Assembly: GCA_902812465.1 (NCBI GenBank) | Contig: CADDZE010000028.1 | Span: 1 to 49,168, forward strand | Length of the DNA stretch: 49,168 nucleotides | Source: Acidobacteriota bacterium | GTDB lineage: Bacteria > Acidobacteriota > Terriglobia > UBA7540 | Reading direction: 5' to 3' | Part shown: piece by piece, positions 37,297 through 45,148 of the stretch | Layout of the letters: each line of letters opens with the position of its first letter | Numbering within the stretch: position 1 is the stretch's first letter | Program-made: the position numbers and the translations under genes | Notes under the pieces: generated by a model | The model's input: only the letters and a program-made list of their open reading frames with translations | Database searches by the model: none | Told to the model about the DNA's origin: nothing

Positions 37297-37327
37297 GGCA
37301 AACGCCGAGAACGTAGGCGAAAGAAAC

Positions 37328-39184
37328 CTACAGTGCGGCGGGCACCAGAACTCGAGCCAGGCGGCGGGTGCGGGCGTGCCTGCGGGGCAAACGCTGGCGC
37401 CTGCGCACCGACCGAGAGGCCGAGGCCCCTTTTACCTTGCCACTCGCTGCCCTACGCGTGTAGGACGCGTAGCGGCGGGTGCCGGAGGCGCGGCGATTGA
37501 CATGGCCGCCCACCGGGATGCGCGTGTAGAGGACGATGGTACGGCCGGAAACCAGGCGCTGCGAGCGAAGATGATTCCAGCGGCGAATCTGGTAGGGCGT
37601 AACGTCAAAGTGATCAGCCACCATTTCAATGGTATCCCCACGCCTCACCTGGTAGCGATAGCGGCGCAGCGGCCCGCGCGGGGTAACCCGCGCGAGAGAC
37701 CATTCGTTACCCGGAGCATATGGCAGCAGCAGCTTAGCGCCTTCAACCAGCGATTCCGAGGGGCTGAGCTGGTTGACCGCCGCCACGCTGGCAGGCGAAA
37801 GGTGGAACTTGTGGGCGATGGCGGCCAACGTGTCGCCCGCTTGGACCTTGTAGGCGCGCCACCACATCCGCTTGTCCGGTGGCACGGCACGGATGCTCTG
37901 CTCGAACCGCTCCTTAGTGCCCACAGGAAGGTTGAGGACGAAGTTAGGATCGTCGGCCGGGGTGCTCCAGCGCTGCAGGCTGGGGTTAAGGCGGATCAGT
38001 TCATCCACCGGATGGTCGATTAGAGTCGCGATCAGCCGCAGATCCGTCGGCGCGCCAACGGTGACCTGGTCAAAGGCCAGGGGCGGATTGGGCGCCACGT
38101 CAAATCCATAAGCTTTGGGGTCCTTAGCGATCAGCGCCACAGCGAGGAAAATAGGCACATAGTTTTCCGTTTCCGCGGGCAGGGCATGGAGCTTGCGCAG
38201 CGTCCAGTAATCGGCGTAGCCAGTGCGCTGGACGGCGTGTTCGACGCCCGCCGGGTTCCAGTCGTAGGCCGCCATGGCCAGAAACCAGTCGCCGAAGGTG
38301 TGATAAAGGTCGCGCAGATGGCGCGCTGCTGCCCACGTGGACTTTACCGGGTCCTCGCGCTCATCCACCCAGCGGTTGATCCTCAAGCCGTAGAGCTCGG
38401 CCGTGCCGGGCATGAATTGCCAGATGCCTTTCGCGCCTTTCCTGGATAGAGCGAAGGGATTAAAGGCGCTCTCGCCCGCCGCAAGGAAAATTAGGTCCTG
38501 CGGCAATCCCGCCTGGCGCATGGCTTCGGAGATCAGGGGCTGATACGTGCCCAGGCGCTGGAGCACGGTTTCAACATAGTGCCGGGCGTGAGTCTGAAGA
38601 TAGGCGATGGCTCCATCCACGGCGTCGTTCGAAACCAGCGGCAGGTCTGAATGGACCGATCGCATCTCCTGCTGCACCTGCTGCTTCACCCGCGGGTCCA
38701 CGGGAAAAGTCAGGCCGGAGAACGATTCGATAGGAGGGGGTTCGTACTTGTGGGCACTCAGAATATCGCCGCGTTCGACAGCCGCCAGCTCCACTCCGGA
38801 GATATCGTCCACCAACCTATCGAACTCGGCCCGCAGCCGGTCGTCGCCCTGGACGTCCAGGCCCGAGCCCAGTAGGGTTTCCACCGCCTGGTCAAACTTG
38901 TCCTTGGCGCCCGCCTTGTCCCCGGCTTCATAATCCTTGAGTCCGGCGGCATAGAGGGATTCGGCCCGATTGATGATCTCTTGCGTCTGGTCAGAGGGCT
39001 CTTGAGGTTGGGAATCGAGAGCGCGCAGCGGCAAGTCAGGAGGGTGCAATGGCAGCGGATCGATGGCCGGCGCCATCGCTGCTTGCGGCGGGTCAGCAAC
39101 TGCAGGTTGCCTCTTCTGTTCGGTTACGCAGCCAGCAGTGAGAAATGCCGCTGCCAGGAATACAACTGACCTAAGCCGATGCAA
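37328..39184 (-). CDS. membrane-bound lytic murein transglycosylase with two LysM domains (MltD-like)
   Basis: This envelope lipoprotein cleaves peptidoglycan between MurNAc and GlcNAc, forming 1,6-anhydro ends. The 618-residue protein has a lipobox LTAGC (C19). The SLT domain lies at about 205-340. LAAGESAFNPFAL contains the catalytic Glu. GAKGIWQFMPGTAELYGL and DWFLAMAAYDWNP are typical MltD motifs. Two LysM peptidoglycan-binding domains follow (YKVQAGDTLAAIAHKF and YQVRRGDTIEMVADHF), then an Arg-rich tail. The start is TTG, supported by GGGAGG four bases upstream. It converges on the TPR gene with a gap of only 31 bases. Confidence 0.92.
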   Translation of the reverse strand: MHRLRSVVFLAAAFLTAGCVTEQKRQPAVADPPQAAMAPAIDPLPLHPPDLPLRALDSQPQEPSDQTQEIINRAESLYAAGLKDYEAGDKAGAKDKFDQAVETLLGSGLDVQGDDRLRAEFDRLVDDISGVELAAVERGDILSAHKYEPPPIESFSGLTFPVDPRVKQQVQQEMRSVHSDLPLVSNDAVDGAIAYLQTHARHYVETVLQRLGTYQPLISEAMRQAGLPQDLIFLAAGESAFNPFALSRKGAKGIWQFMPGTAELYGLRINRWVDEREDPVKSTWAAARHLRDLYHTFGDWFLAMAAYDWNPAGVEHAVQRTGYADYWTLRKLHALPAETENYVPIFLAVALIAKDPKAYGFDVAPNPPLAFDQVTVGAPTDLRLIATLIDHPVDELIRLNPSLQRWSTPADDPNFVLNLPVGTKERFEQSIRAVPPDKRMWWRAYKVQAGDTLAAIAHKFHLSPASVAAVNQLSPSESLVEGAKLLLPYAPGNEWSLARVTPRGPLRRYRYQVRRGDTIEMVADHFDVTPYQIRRWNHLRSQRLVSGRTIVLYTRIPVGGHVNRRASGTRRYASYTRRAASGKVKGASASRSVRRRQRLPRRHARTRRLARVLVPAAL

Positions 39185-39261
39185 TACGCCTCCCGCTCCG
39201 GTTCTACCCCTCCCCGGCGCCGTTCAGCGAGCCGGTCTCCGTTCACGGGTGTTGTTTTCCG

Positions 39262-39289
39262 ATTCTAACATCTCAGACGGTGCGGTCAA
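39262..39289 (-). promoter_or_regulatory. sigma-70-type promoter of the lytic transglycosylase gene
   Basis: On the minus strand TTGACC (39284-39289) is followed after 16 bases by TAGAAT (39262-39267). Both hexamers match five of six consensus positions. It lies about 80 bases before the TTG start. Confidence 0.6.
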
Positions 39290-39299
39290 CGCTAAAGTT

Positions 39300-40214
39300 A
39301 GCAAGCGAAACATCTTGTGCTGTGCCGGGGGGGCGATTTTAGAAAAAATCCAAGGCGAAGGGAAGCCAAGCGGGCACCCAAAGCCGGCAAAAGCTTCAGC
39401 AGCTCTGGTGTACTGGCTAAGTAGTGCCCGTAACGAACTTCACAGTTTCATCGGCGGCGGGCGGCCTCACCACCCCCCGGTCAGCGGGCCTCGATTTGGC
39501 CATTTGTCGCGCTTCGGAAGCAGTACAGATGCTATGATAGTTTGGGCCTCGGGGCGATGGAAGTGAAGGCCGAAAATCGGAGGCGAGCTGGCCTGGGGAC
39601 TGGTACGCAATCGGCAGAGCCAGAACACCTTCGCCCCACTGCGGGAGCGCGATTCCGAGTCGGCGGCAGCAACCGATCATTGCTTCGGCGGCGGTAGAGG
39701 TTGGAGGCTGCCGAGCCAGTGTAGGCGCTATGGACGTGCCGAGCCGAATCCTTGCTGTGTCCAGGCGAGCAAATATAGAGTCTGATGGGAGACGCCAACA
39801 GAGAGTCCGTGCTGGCCTCCAGTACGGTGATTTCTTGGGTTCCTAAGCGAAAGGAGAGGCTGGCCTGGAGATAACTTCTTACTATCTATTTTTTCAAACA
39901 AAGCCGTAATGTGCCTTATAATCAATGAGATCCATTTTTTGGAAGAAATCGCTCATCTCGCTGGATCAATTACATACAAGGCATACGAATAGCACAATCG
40001 CAATAACCCTTGAACCTGGCAAGGATTTGAGTTTCATCCCCCTATTTTGGCTTGGCCACTGAGGCTCACTTACGTGTGCCGGCTGACCTGGGGAGCGGAG
40101 GGCGGCGCCCCACTAACCTGTCACCCTTTACTCTGTTGCCCTGCCAGCGGCGGTCAGGGCCAAAGTCTAGATGCGAGCTGCGGTCATCCGACGGGCAGGG
40201 GTCAAGGGAGGGGC
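39300..40214. other. 900-base stretch without a recognisable gene
   Basis: Neither strand has a frame with recognisable conservation. The interior 39860-40040 is markedly AT-rich for this genome and contains a perfect TATAAT (39917-39922, plus strand) without a good -35. If it is used, the MBL-rhodanese gene at 40215 would have a leader of about 290 bases. A GCCCTG/CAGGGC stem-loop lies at about 40139-40161. No tRNA, known riboswitch or insertion-sequence end was recognised. Confidence 0.5.
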
Positions 40215-41618
40215 ATGATGCGGTTTAAACAGTACTACTTGGGCTGTCTGGCTCATGCCTCCTATTTGGTGGGTGACGAGCAGGCGCGCGTGGCCGTGGT
40301 GGTTGATCCCCAGCGGGACGTCGAACAATACCTGGAGGACGCCCGCGCCCTCGACCTCGCTATCCGGCACGTCTTCTTGACGCATTTCCATGCCGACTTC
40401 GTGGCGGGTCATCTCGAGCTGCGCGACCGGACGGGTGCGGCAATTCACCTGGGGTCGAAAGCGGAGGCCGAATACCGCTTCGTCCCGATGGCGGATGGAG
40501 AGACACTTGACCTGGGGCGCACGCGGCTGCAGGTCTTGCACACACCCGGGCACACGCCCGAGTCCATTTCCATCTTGCTGTTCGACCTCAGCCAGGACGC
40601 GACCCGGCCTCAGGCCGTACTGACGGGCGACACCCTGTTCGTCGGTGACGTCGGCCGGCCTGACCTCCGTAGGGCTCTGGGGTGGTCAGCCACCGAGCTG
40701 GGCGGCATGCTCTACGACTCGCTGCACGAAAAATTGCTGCGCCTCCCCGATGAGACGCGCATCTATCCAGCTCATGGCGCGGGCTCATTGTGCGGCAAGC
40801 AGCTTTCCTCCGAGAGCTCGAGTACCATCGGTGAGCAGCGCCGCTTCAACTACGCTTTGCAGCCGATGACCAAGGAGGAGTTCATTCGAATGGTGCTGGC
40901 TGACCAGCCAGACGCGCCGCCCTACTTCACCTATGACGCGGTGCTGAACACCAAGGAGCGCCTGACGCTGGAAGCGTCGCTGGCGCGGTCGCTCAGGCCC
41001 CTCACGCTGGAAACACTTCTTGCGCTGCAAGCCTCCGGCGGGCAGATCCTGGATGTCCGGGATCCCGCCTATTTCGCAGCCGCTCATCTGAGGGGCAGCA
41101 TCAACATTCCGTTGCGGGGCCAGTACGCCACCTGGGCGGGCACGATCCTCAGCCGTGAGAAGCCGATTGGCATTATCGCCGAGCCAGGCCGCGAGCACGA
41201 AGCGGCCATGCGCTTGGGACGGATCGGCTTTGATCATGTCGCTGGCTACCTCCAGGGTGGCATGGAGGCGCTGCGGACGCATCCCGAGTTGGTACAGCAC
41301 GCGTCCCGGATGGACGCTTCGCGGCTCGCGGCCGAACTCGAATCGCCCTGTCCCCCGTGGGTATTGGACGTGCGCACGCCCCGCGAGCGCGCGGAAAAGC
41401 AAATCCCTGGTAGCACGCACATTCCCCTGAACCACCTCGAGGAGCGGATAGGAGAACTGCCCAGGGACCGCCGCATCGTCGCTCACTGCGCCAGCGGCTA
41501 TCGTTCCTCGATTGCCGCGAGCCTTCTGAGGCGCGCGGGCTTCGAGGACGTCAGCGACCTGAGTGGAGGAATAGCTGCCTGGGAAGCGGCCGGAAACTCG
41601 GTACCGGCTACGCCTTAG
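40215..41618 (+). CDS. MBL-fold hydrolase with two rhodanese domains (persulfide dioxygenase-like)
   Basis: The 467-residue protein joins an N-terminal glyoxalase II-like metallo-beta-lactamase domain (about 1-240) to two rhodanese domains (about 265-355 and 370-465). The metal motif is THFHADFVAGH, with TPGHTPES and GDTLFVGDVGRPD completing the site. These features are close to persulfide dioxygenases, which oxidise glutathione persulfide. The first rhodanese has IAEPGREHE where the active Cys should be, so it is non-catalytic. The second retains VAHCASGYRS with the Cys. A role in sulfide or persulfide metabolism is likely. GGGAGGGG precedes tandem ATG codons at 40215 and 40218; the frame also extends upstream to 40047 without conservation. 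Confidence 0.9.
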   Translation: MMRFKQYYLGCLAHASYLVGDEQARVAVVVDPQRDVEQYLEDARALDLAIRHVFLTHFHADFVAGHLELRDRTGAAIHLGSKAEAEYRFVPMADGETLDLGRTRLQVLHTPGHTPESISILLFDLSQDATRPQAVLTGDTLFVGDVGRPDLRRALGWSATELGGMLYDSLHEKLLRLPDETRIYPAHGAGSLCGKQLSSESSSTIGEQRRFNYALQPMTKEEFIRMVLADQPDAPPYFTYDAVLNTKERLTLEASLARSLRPLTLETLLALQASGGQILDVRDPAYFAAAHLRGSINIPLRGQYATWAGTILSREKPIGIIAEPGREHEAAMRLGRIGFDHVAGYLQGGMEALRTHPELVQHASRMDASRLAAELESPCPPWVLDVRTPRERAEKQIPGSTHIPLNHLEERIGELPRDRRIVAHCASGYRSSIAASLLRRAGFEDVSDLSGGIAAWEAAGNSVPATP

Positions 41619-41756
41619 ACGGATGCTCTCCGTGTTATGCTAAGGAGGAGTTTCCGCAGAGCTTGGCTGGACAGCCGACCTCCCTGGGGGCCCCGGAGGC
41701 GTGCCCAGGGTGGCGGCTGCTAGGCCGCTCATCGCCAAAGCGGTAAGTTAGAACCT

Positions 41757-42221
41757 ATGCCTGAAGAACAGAGCAGTGCTGGTTTCAAAGTCGTGGACCG
41801 GCGCCCCTTCAGCCAGGACGGCACCCGGCGCCCGGACGTGCCCACGGAGCCTGACAAGGAGGAGCAGGGCCGCTCAGGCGCCCGCGCGGCGTCGAGCACC
41901 TCAACCAGCCCTCCCACCGCGGCGCCCAGCCTGGAACCTCTCGCTGACGAGGAGGAAGCCAGTGGCGAATTCGAATCGCTGGTCTCCTTTCTCGGCACCA
42001 ACGCGATGTACCAGCTCGGGCAGTTGCCTGGTCCCAGCGGAGAACGTCTGCCCGCGGACCTGGCCGGCGCCCGCCAAATGATCAGCCTGCTGGAAGTCCT
42101 GCAAAGGAAAACCAAAGGCAACCTGACGCGCGCTGAGGCGAAGCTGCTGGACGACGTGCTCTACGAGCTGCGGCTGGCGTTCGTGGAAGTTCAGAAGCGG
42201 GGAACGTCGAAAGGGAGATGA
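41757..42221 (+). CDS. DUF1844-domain protein
   Basis: The 154-residue protein has a variable, charged and Pro/Ser-rich N-terminal half. The C-terminal DUF1844 domain spans about 65-148. Hallmarks are FESLVSFLGTNAMYQLGQLP, ARQMISLLEVLQRKTKGNLT and LLDDVLYELRLAFVEVQK. The family is small, widespread in Acidobacteriota and Deltaproteobacteria, and of unknown function. The stop overlaps the next start as ATGA, so it is translationally coupled to the MBL protein, and ribF follows. No clear ribosome site precedes the ATG. Confidence 0.88.
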   Translation: MPEEQSSAGFKVVDRRPFSQDGTRRPDVPTEPDKEEQGRSGARAASSTSTSPPTAAPSLEPLADEEEASGEFESLVSFLGTNAMYQLGQLPGPSGERLPADLAGARQMISLLEVLQRKTKGNLTRAEAKLLDDVLYELRLAFVEVQKRGTSKGR

Positions 42222-42985
42222 AGCTCACGTTCCTCGGGACTGGTACGTCAACGGGCGTTCCTACCCTGACCTGCAAGTGTCGAGTGTGCACGTCGTCTGA
42301 CCCGCGAGACCGCCGCACGCGCCCCTCGGTCCTGCTCGAGTTTGACGGCCGTGCCGTGGTGATTGATACCGCTCCGGATTTCCGCGAGCAGGCGCTGCGG
42401 GCTGGCCTCTCCCGGCTGGACGCGGTGGTGTTCACTCATGCACACGCGGATCACGTGATGGGCCTCGATGATGTGCGCGTCTTCTACTTCAAGCAGCAAG
42501 TACCCATCCCGATCTATGCTGACGCCCAGTGTATGGCCAGCATTCAGCGTATCTTCAAGTATATTTTCGACCAGACGTACCCTTACGGCGGCATTGCCAA
42601 ACTTGATCCACACGTAATTGACGGCCCTTTTGAGCTCTGGGGAGCTGTGCTCACGCCGGTGCCCGTGCTGCACGGCAATCTGCCGGTGCTGGGCTTCCGC
42701 TTCGGGCGCGCAGCCTACGTTACCGATTTCAGCACCATTCCGGAGACTACGCTGCCCCTCCTGGAAGGTCTGGACCTCCTGATCCTCGACGCCCTCCGGC
42801 ACAAGCCCCACCCTACCCATTCGAACCTGGAGCAGTCCCTGGCCTTGGTCTCGCGTCTGCGTCCGCGGCGCGCGTTCTTCACACACATCGCCCACGAGCT
42901 GCCGCACAGCGAAACAAACGCCCAGCTCCCCGAGCATGTGCAGCTTGCCTACGATGGGCTGAGCGTGGAGGTTCCCGGGTTCTAA
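42218..42985 (+). CDS. MBL-fold metal-dependent hydrolase (PhnP-like)
   Basis: The 255-residue protein is a stand-alone metallo-beta-lactamase-fold phosphodiesterase-like enzyme. It opens with LTFLGTGTSTGVP and contains a CKCRVC metal or structural Cys cluster. The core motif is THAHADHVMGLDD (about 72-84). VLHGNLPVLGFRF supplies a further His, YVTDFS (about 168-173) the bridging Asp, and THIAHELPHSET the last ligands. PhnP-type members cleave cyclic phosphate esters, but the exact substrate is not evident. Its start overlaps the DUF1844 stop by four bases, and ribF begins 20 bases after its end, so the three genes form one unit. Confidence 0.9.
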   Translation: MKLTFLGTGTSTGVPTLTCKCRVCTSSDPRDRRTRPSVLLEFDGRAVVIDTAPDFREQALRAGLSRLDAVVFTHAHADHVMGLDDVRVFYFKQQVPIPIYADAQCMASIQRIFKYIFDQTYPYGGIAKLDPHVIDGPFELWGAVLTPVPVLHGNLPVLGFRFGRAAYVTDFSTIPETTLPLLEGLDLLILDALRHKPHPTHSNLEQSLALVSRLRPRRAFFTHIAHELPHSETNAQLPEHVQLAYDGLSVEVPGF

Positions 42986-43005
42986 CTCGCGGCTGACTCC
43001 TACTT

Positions 43006-43971
43006 ATGCGCCTGGTTCACGGTTTTGAAGGTCTGGAGAAACCCCTTCGCGCCAGCGTCGTTAGCGTGGGGAACTTCGATGGCGTTCACTTGGCTCACCA
43101 GCAACTGCTGCGCGGCGTCGTCGAGCACGCCCGGCAGCTCGGCGCCATCGCCGCTGCAGTCACCTTTGAGCCGCATCCCATCAAGGTGCTCGCCCCGGCC
43201 CGGGCTCCCAAGGTGCTGACGCCGCTTCCATTGAAGGCGCGCCTCATCGAAGAGCTAGGGGTGGACTTGCTTGTGGTGTTGAACTTCACTAAGCAGCTGG
43301 CTCACCTGTCGCCGCTCGAATTCATTCGCCTGATGACCCAAGGTCCACTCCAGGCTAAGGCGTTTCATGAAGGACCCAACTTTACTTTCGGGTATCGCCA
43401 GGCCGGCAACGCTCGAGTGCTCGAAGAACTGGGAAGCCAGGAAGGCTTTGCCGTACGTATCGTGCCGGCGATCACCGTGCGGGGCCGACAGGTGTCGAGC
43501 ACGTGCATCCGGGAGCTGATCAACCAGGGAAAGGTGCACATCGCCTGCCGTCTTCTCGGACGCCCTTTTTCCAACCATGGTCCGATTGTCGCCGGGCTGG
43601 GGGTCGGCCGTCGCCATACGGTGCCCACACTTAACCTGGCACCCGTCGAGGAGCTGCTTCCCCAGGAAGGGGTATATGTGACGCGGACGCTCGCGGCGTG
43701 CGAGAGCTACGACTCGGTCACCAATGTGGGACACAAGCCGACGTTCGGCGAGCACCGGGTAACGGTGGAGTCCTATCTGCTGCAATTTTCCGGAGAGCTG
43801 CAGGCGGAGGAAATGACTGTCCAATATCTCTTCCGGCTGCGCGACGAAATCAAGTTCCAGAATCCCGCGATGCTCAAGCTTCAGATCGAAGAGGATGCAC
43901 GGCGGTCGCTGAAGTTCTTCCGCCTGTTCCGCACCCTGGCGCGAAGTCGGCAAACCGTGGCCCGGGGTTGA
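43006..43971 (+). CDS. ribF: bifunctional riboflavin kinase/FAD synthetase
   Basis: RibF phosphorylates riboflavin to FMN and then adenylates it to FAD. The 321-residue protein has the N-terminal nucleotidyltransferase domain (about 1-185), with VGNFDGVHLAHQQLL and FHEGPNFTFGYRQAGN. The C-terminal flavokinase domain (about 185-310) has NHGPIVAGLGVGRRHTVPT, TNVGHKPTFGE and FRLRDEIKF. The usual GFPTANL reads HTVPTLNL, a mild divergence. It ends the DUF1844-MBL-ribF unit. It lies about 4.6 kb from an FMN riboswitch that controls another gene, but shows no such element itself. Confidence 0.95.
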   Translation: MRLVHGFEGLEKPLRASVVSVGNFDGVHLAHQQLLRGVVEHARQLGAIAAAVTFEPHPIKVLAPARAPKVLTPLPLKARLIEELGVDLLVVLNFTKQLAHLSPLEFIRLMTQGPLQAKAFHEGPNFTFGYRQAGNARVLEELGSQEGFAVRIVPAITVRGRQVSSTCIRELINQGKVHIACRLLGRPFSNHGPIVAGLGVGRRHTVPTLNLAPVEELLPQEGVYVTRTLAACESYDSVTNVGHKPTFGEHRVTVESYLLQFSGELQAEEMTVQYLFRLRDEIKFQNPAMLKLQIEEDARRSLKFFRLFRTLARSRQTVARG

Positions 43972-44010
43972 CCAATGACGGACTCGGGTTGGAAATAGCA
44001 GGAGGAGGGA

Positions 44011-44043
44011 GCGGGCAGCGCCGACGTCGTCAGTGCTGCCCGC
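44011..44043. terminator. strong hairpin between convergent ribF and OmpA-like gene
   Basis: GCGGGCAGC (44011-44019) and GCTGCCCGC (44035-44043) form a perfect 9-bp stem around a 15-base loop that itself contains GACG/CGTC. It lies in the 107-base gap between two converging genes, where it could end transcription from both sides. T-runs are lacking on either flank. Confidence 0.55.
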
Positions 44044-44078
44044 GTTGGGGTCAGAAGGATGGGTTGGGATGAAAACCG

Positions 44079-44834
44079 TTATCGCTGCTGTGCTGCGCCA
44101 GGCGATGAGGCTGGTCCGGCCTGCGCCAACTCCGAAGGAGGTACTAGCACGTTGACCTCTACCCGCCGATTTTCCTTGCGGCCCTTGCGGGTGGAGTTAG
44201 ATGCCACCGGTTGATCCTCGCCATACCCCATCATGTAAATCCGCACCAGCGGAATCTTGGCCTCGGCGGTTAGGTACCGGACTACCGCATCGGCCCGCCT
44301 GCGGCTAAGCTGCAAGTTGTAATCGGGCGAGCCCACCTTGTCCGTGTAGCCCCGAACTTGGATCACATAATGCTTCAGCGATGCAACCGACTGCGCGAGC
44401 TGGTCGAGCTGCTCCTTGTCTTCTTTGGTCAGGTTGGCGCGGTTAAAGCCAAAGAGAAGGGTGGCGGCTTTGGCCTGCTGGTAGTTATCTATGTTCTCAA
44501 CTTCATTCTTAACCTGACCCAGCTCGGCGGAGTTCTTCTGTGCTAGCTGCTGCGCAGCCTGAGCGGTCTGGGCGGCTTGAGCCGCGGCCCTGGCGGCAGC
44601 GTCGGCCGAAGACTGGGCGTTGGAGATCCCCTGTTCTGTCTTGCGGTCTAGTTCCGTGATCCGGTTGGCGTTCTCCGCTGTCTTGATATCGACCTTCTTA
44701 TCGACGTTCCCGATCTTCGCCTCGAGCGGGTCGACAACGTTCTGCTGGACGTACTTCTTAGTCGCGCAGCCCGTACTCCCTACCACCAATCCTGTCAGCC
44801 CGATCACTGCTAAGATGTTACCTAGCCTGCTCAT
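44079..44834 (-). CDS. OmpA-family peptidoglycan-associated lipoprotein
   Basis: This 251-residue envelope lipoprotein has a signal ending VVGSTGC, the lipid-modified Cys. An Ala/Gln/Asn-rich coiled coil follows (about 30-125), and then an OmpA C-terminal domain (about 130-235) that grips peptidoglycan. The OmpA motif is IQVRGYTDKVGSPDYNLQLS, followed by RRADAVVRYL and YGEDQPVASNSTRKGRKENR. The ATG at 44834 is chosen because GGGAGG lies five bases before it and it gives the lipoprotein signal. The frame extends to 44993 without such features. It lies downstream of the FMN-controlled receptor on the same strand, 314 bases away, so it may be separately transcribed. Confidence 0.92.
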   Translation of the reverse strand: MSRLGNILAVIGLTGLVVGSTGCATKKYVQQNVVDPLEAKIGNVDKKVDIKTAENANRITELDRKTEQGISNAQSSADAAARAAAQAAQTAQAAQQLAQKNSAELGQVKNEVENIDNYQQAKAATLLFGFNRANLTKEDKEQLDQLAQSVASLKHYVIQVRGYTDKVGSPDYNLQLSRRRADAVVRYLTAEAKIPLVRIYMMGYGEDQPVASNSTRKGRKENRRVEVNVLVPPSELAQAGPASSPGAAQQR

Positions 44835-45024
44835 ATTCCCTCCCGAACTCCTCTCTTGGCCGATTCTGCCGAGAGAGCTCAACGGCTCTAACCGGAGCAG
44901 TTGGATTACCAAATCCCAGGGCGCGCGGTATCTCATAGAAACAGCAAGGCCAACGCCGTCAGGGCAGCAGACGCCGCACGGCCGATTCTTCACGACCCTG
45001 TGAAATCTCTATACATCCGGACCG

Positions 45025-45056
45025 ACTGAAATCCTTCCGCGTTTCAGTGGCGGAAG
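45025..45056 (-). other. two overlapping alternative hairpins between the receptor and the OmpA-like gene
   Basis: ACTGAAA/TTTCAGT (45025-45031 with 45042-45048) and CTTCCGC/GCGGAAG (45034-45040 with 45050-45056) are both perfect 7-bp stems and share bases, so only one can form at a time. They lie about 95 bases past the receptor stop and 190 bases before the OmpA-like start. This may be a terminator or leader structure; no T-run is evident. The rest of the 44835-45148 gap holds nothing I recognise. Confidence 0.35.
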
Positions 45057-45148
45057 CGGCTCGGCAAGTCGAGTGAGGGAGCAAGGTTACCCTCGGAGGA
45101 AGGCTGACGATGTTCTTTCTGGAGTGATGGAGTCCCTGCTTGGCAGAC

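Noticed and set aside
39417-39680. 87-codon minus-strand frame in the gene-free stretch
   Set aside because: No recognisable domain, no ribosome site, and Arg/Pro-rich composition typical of chance frames.
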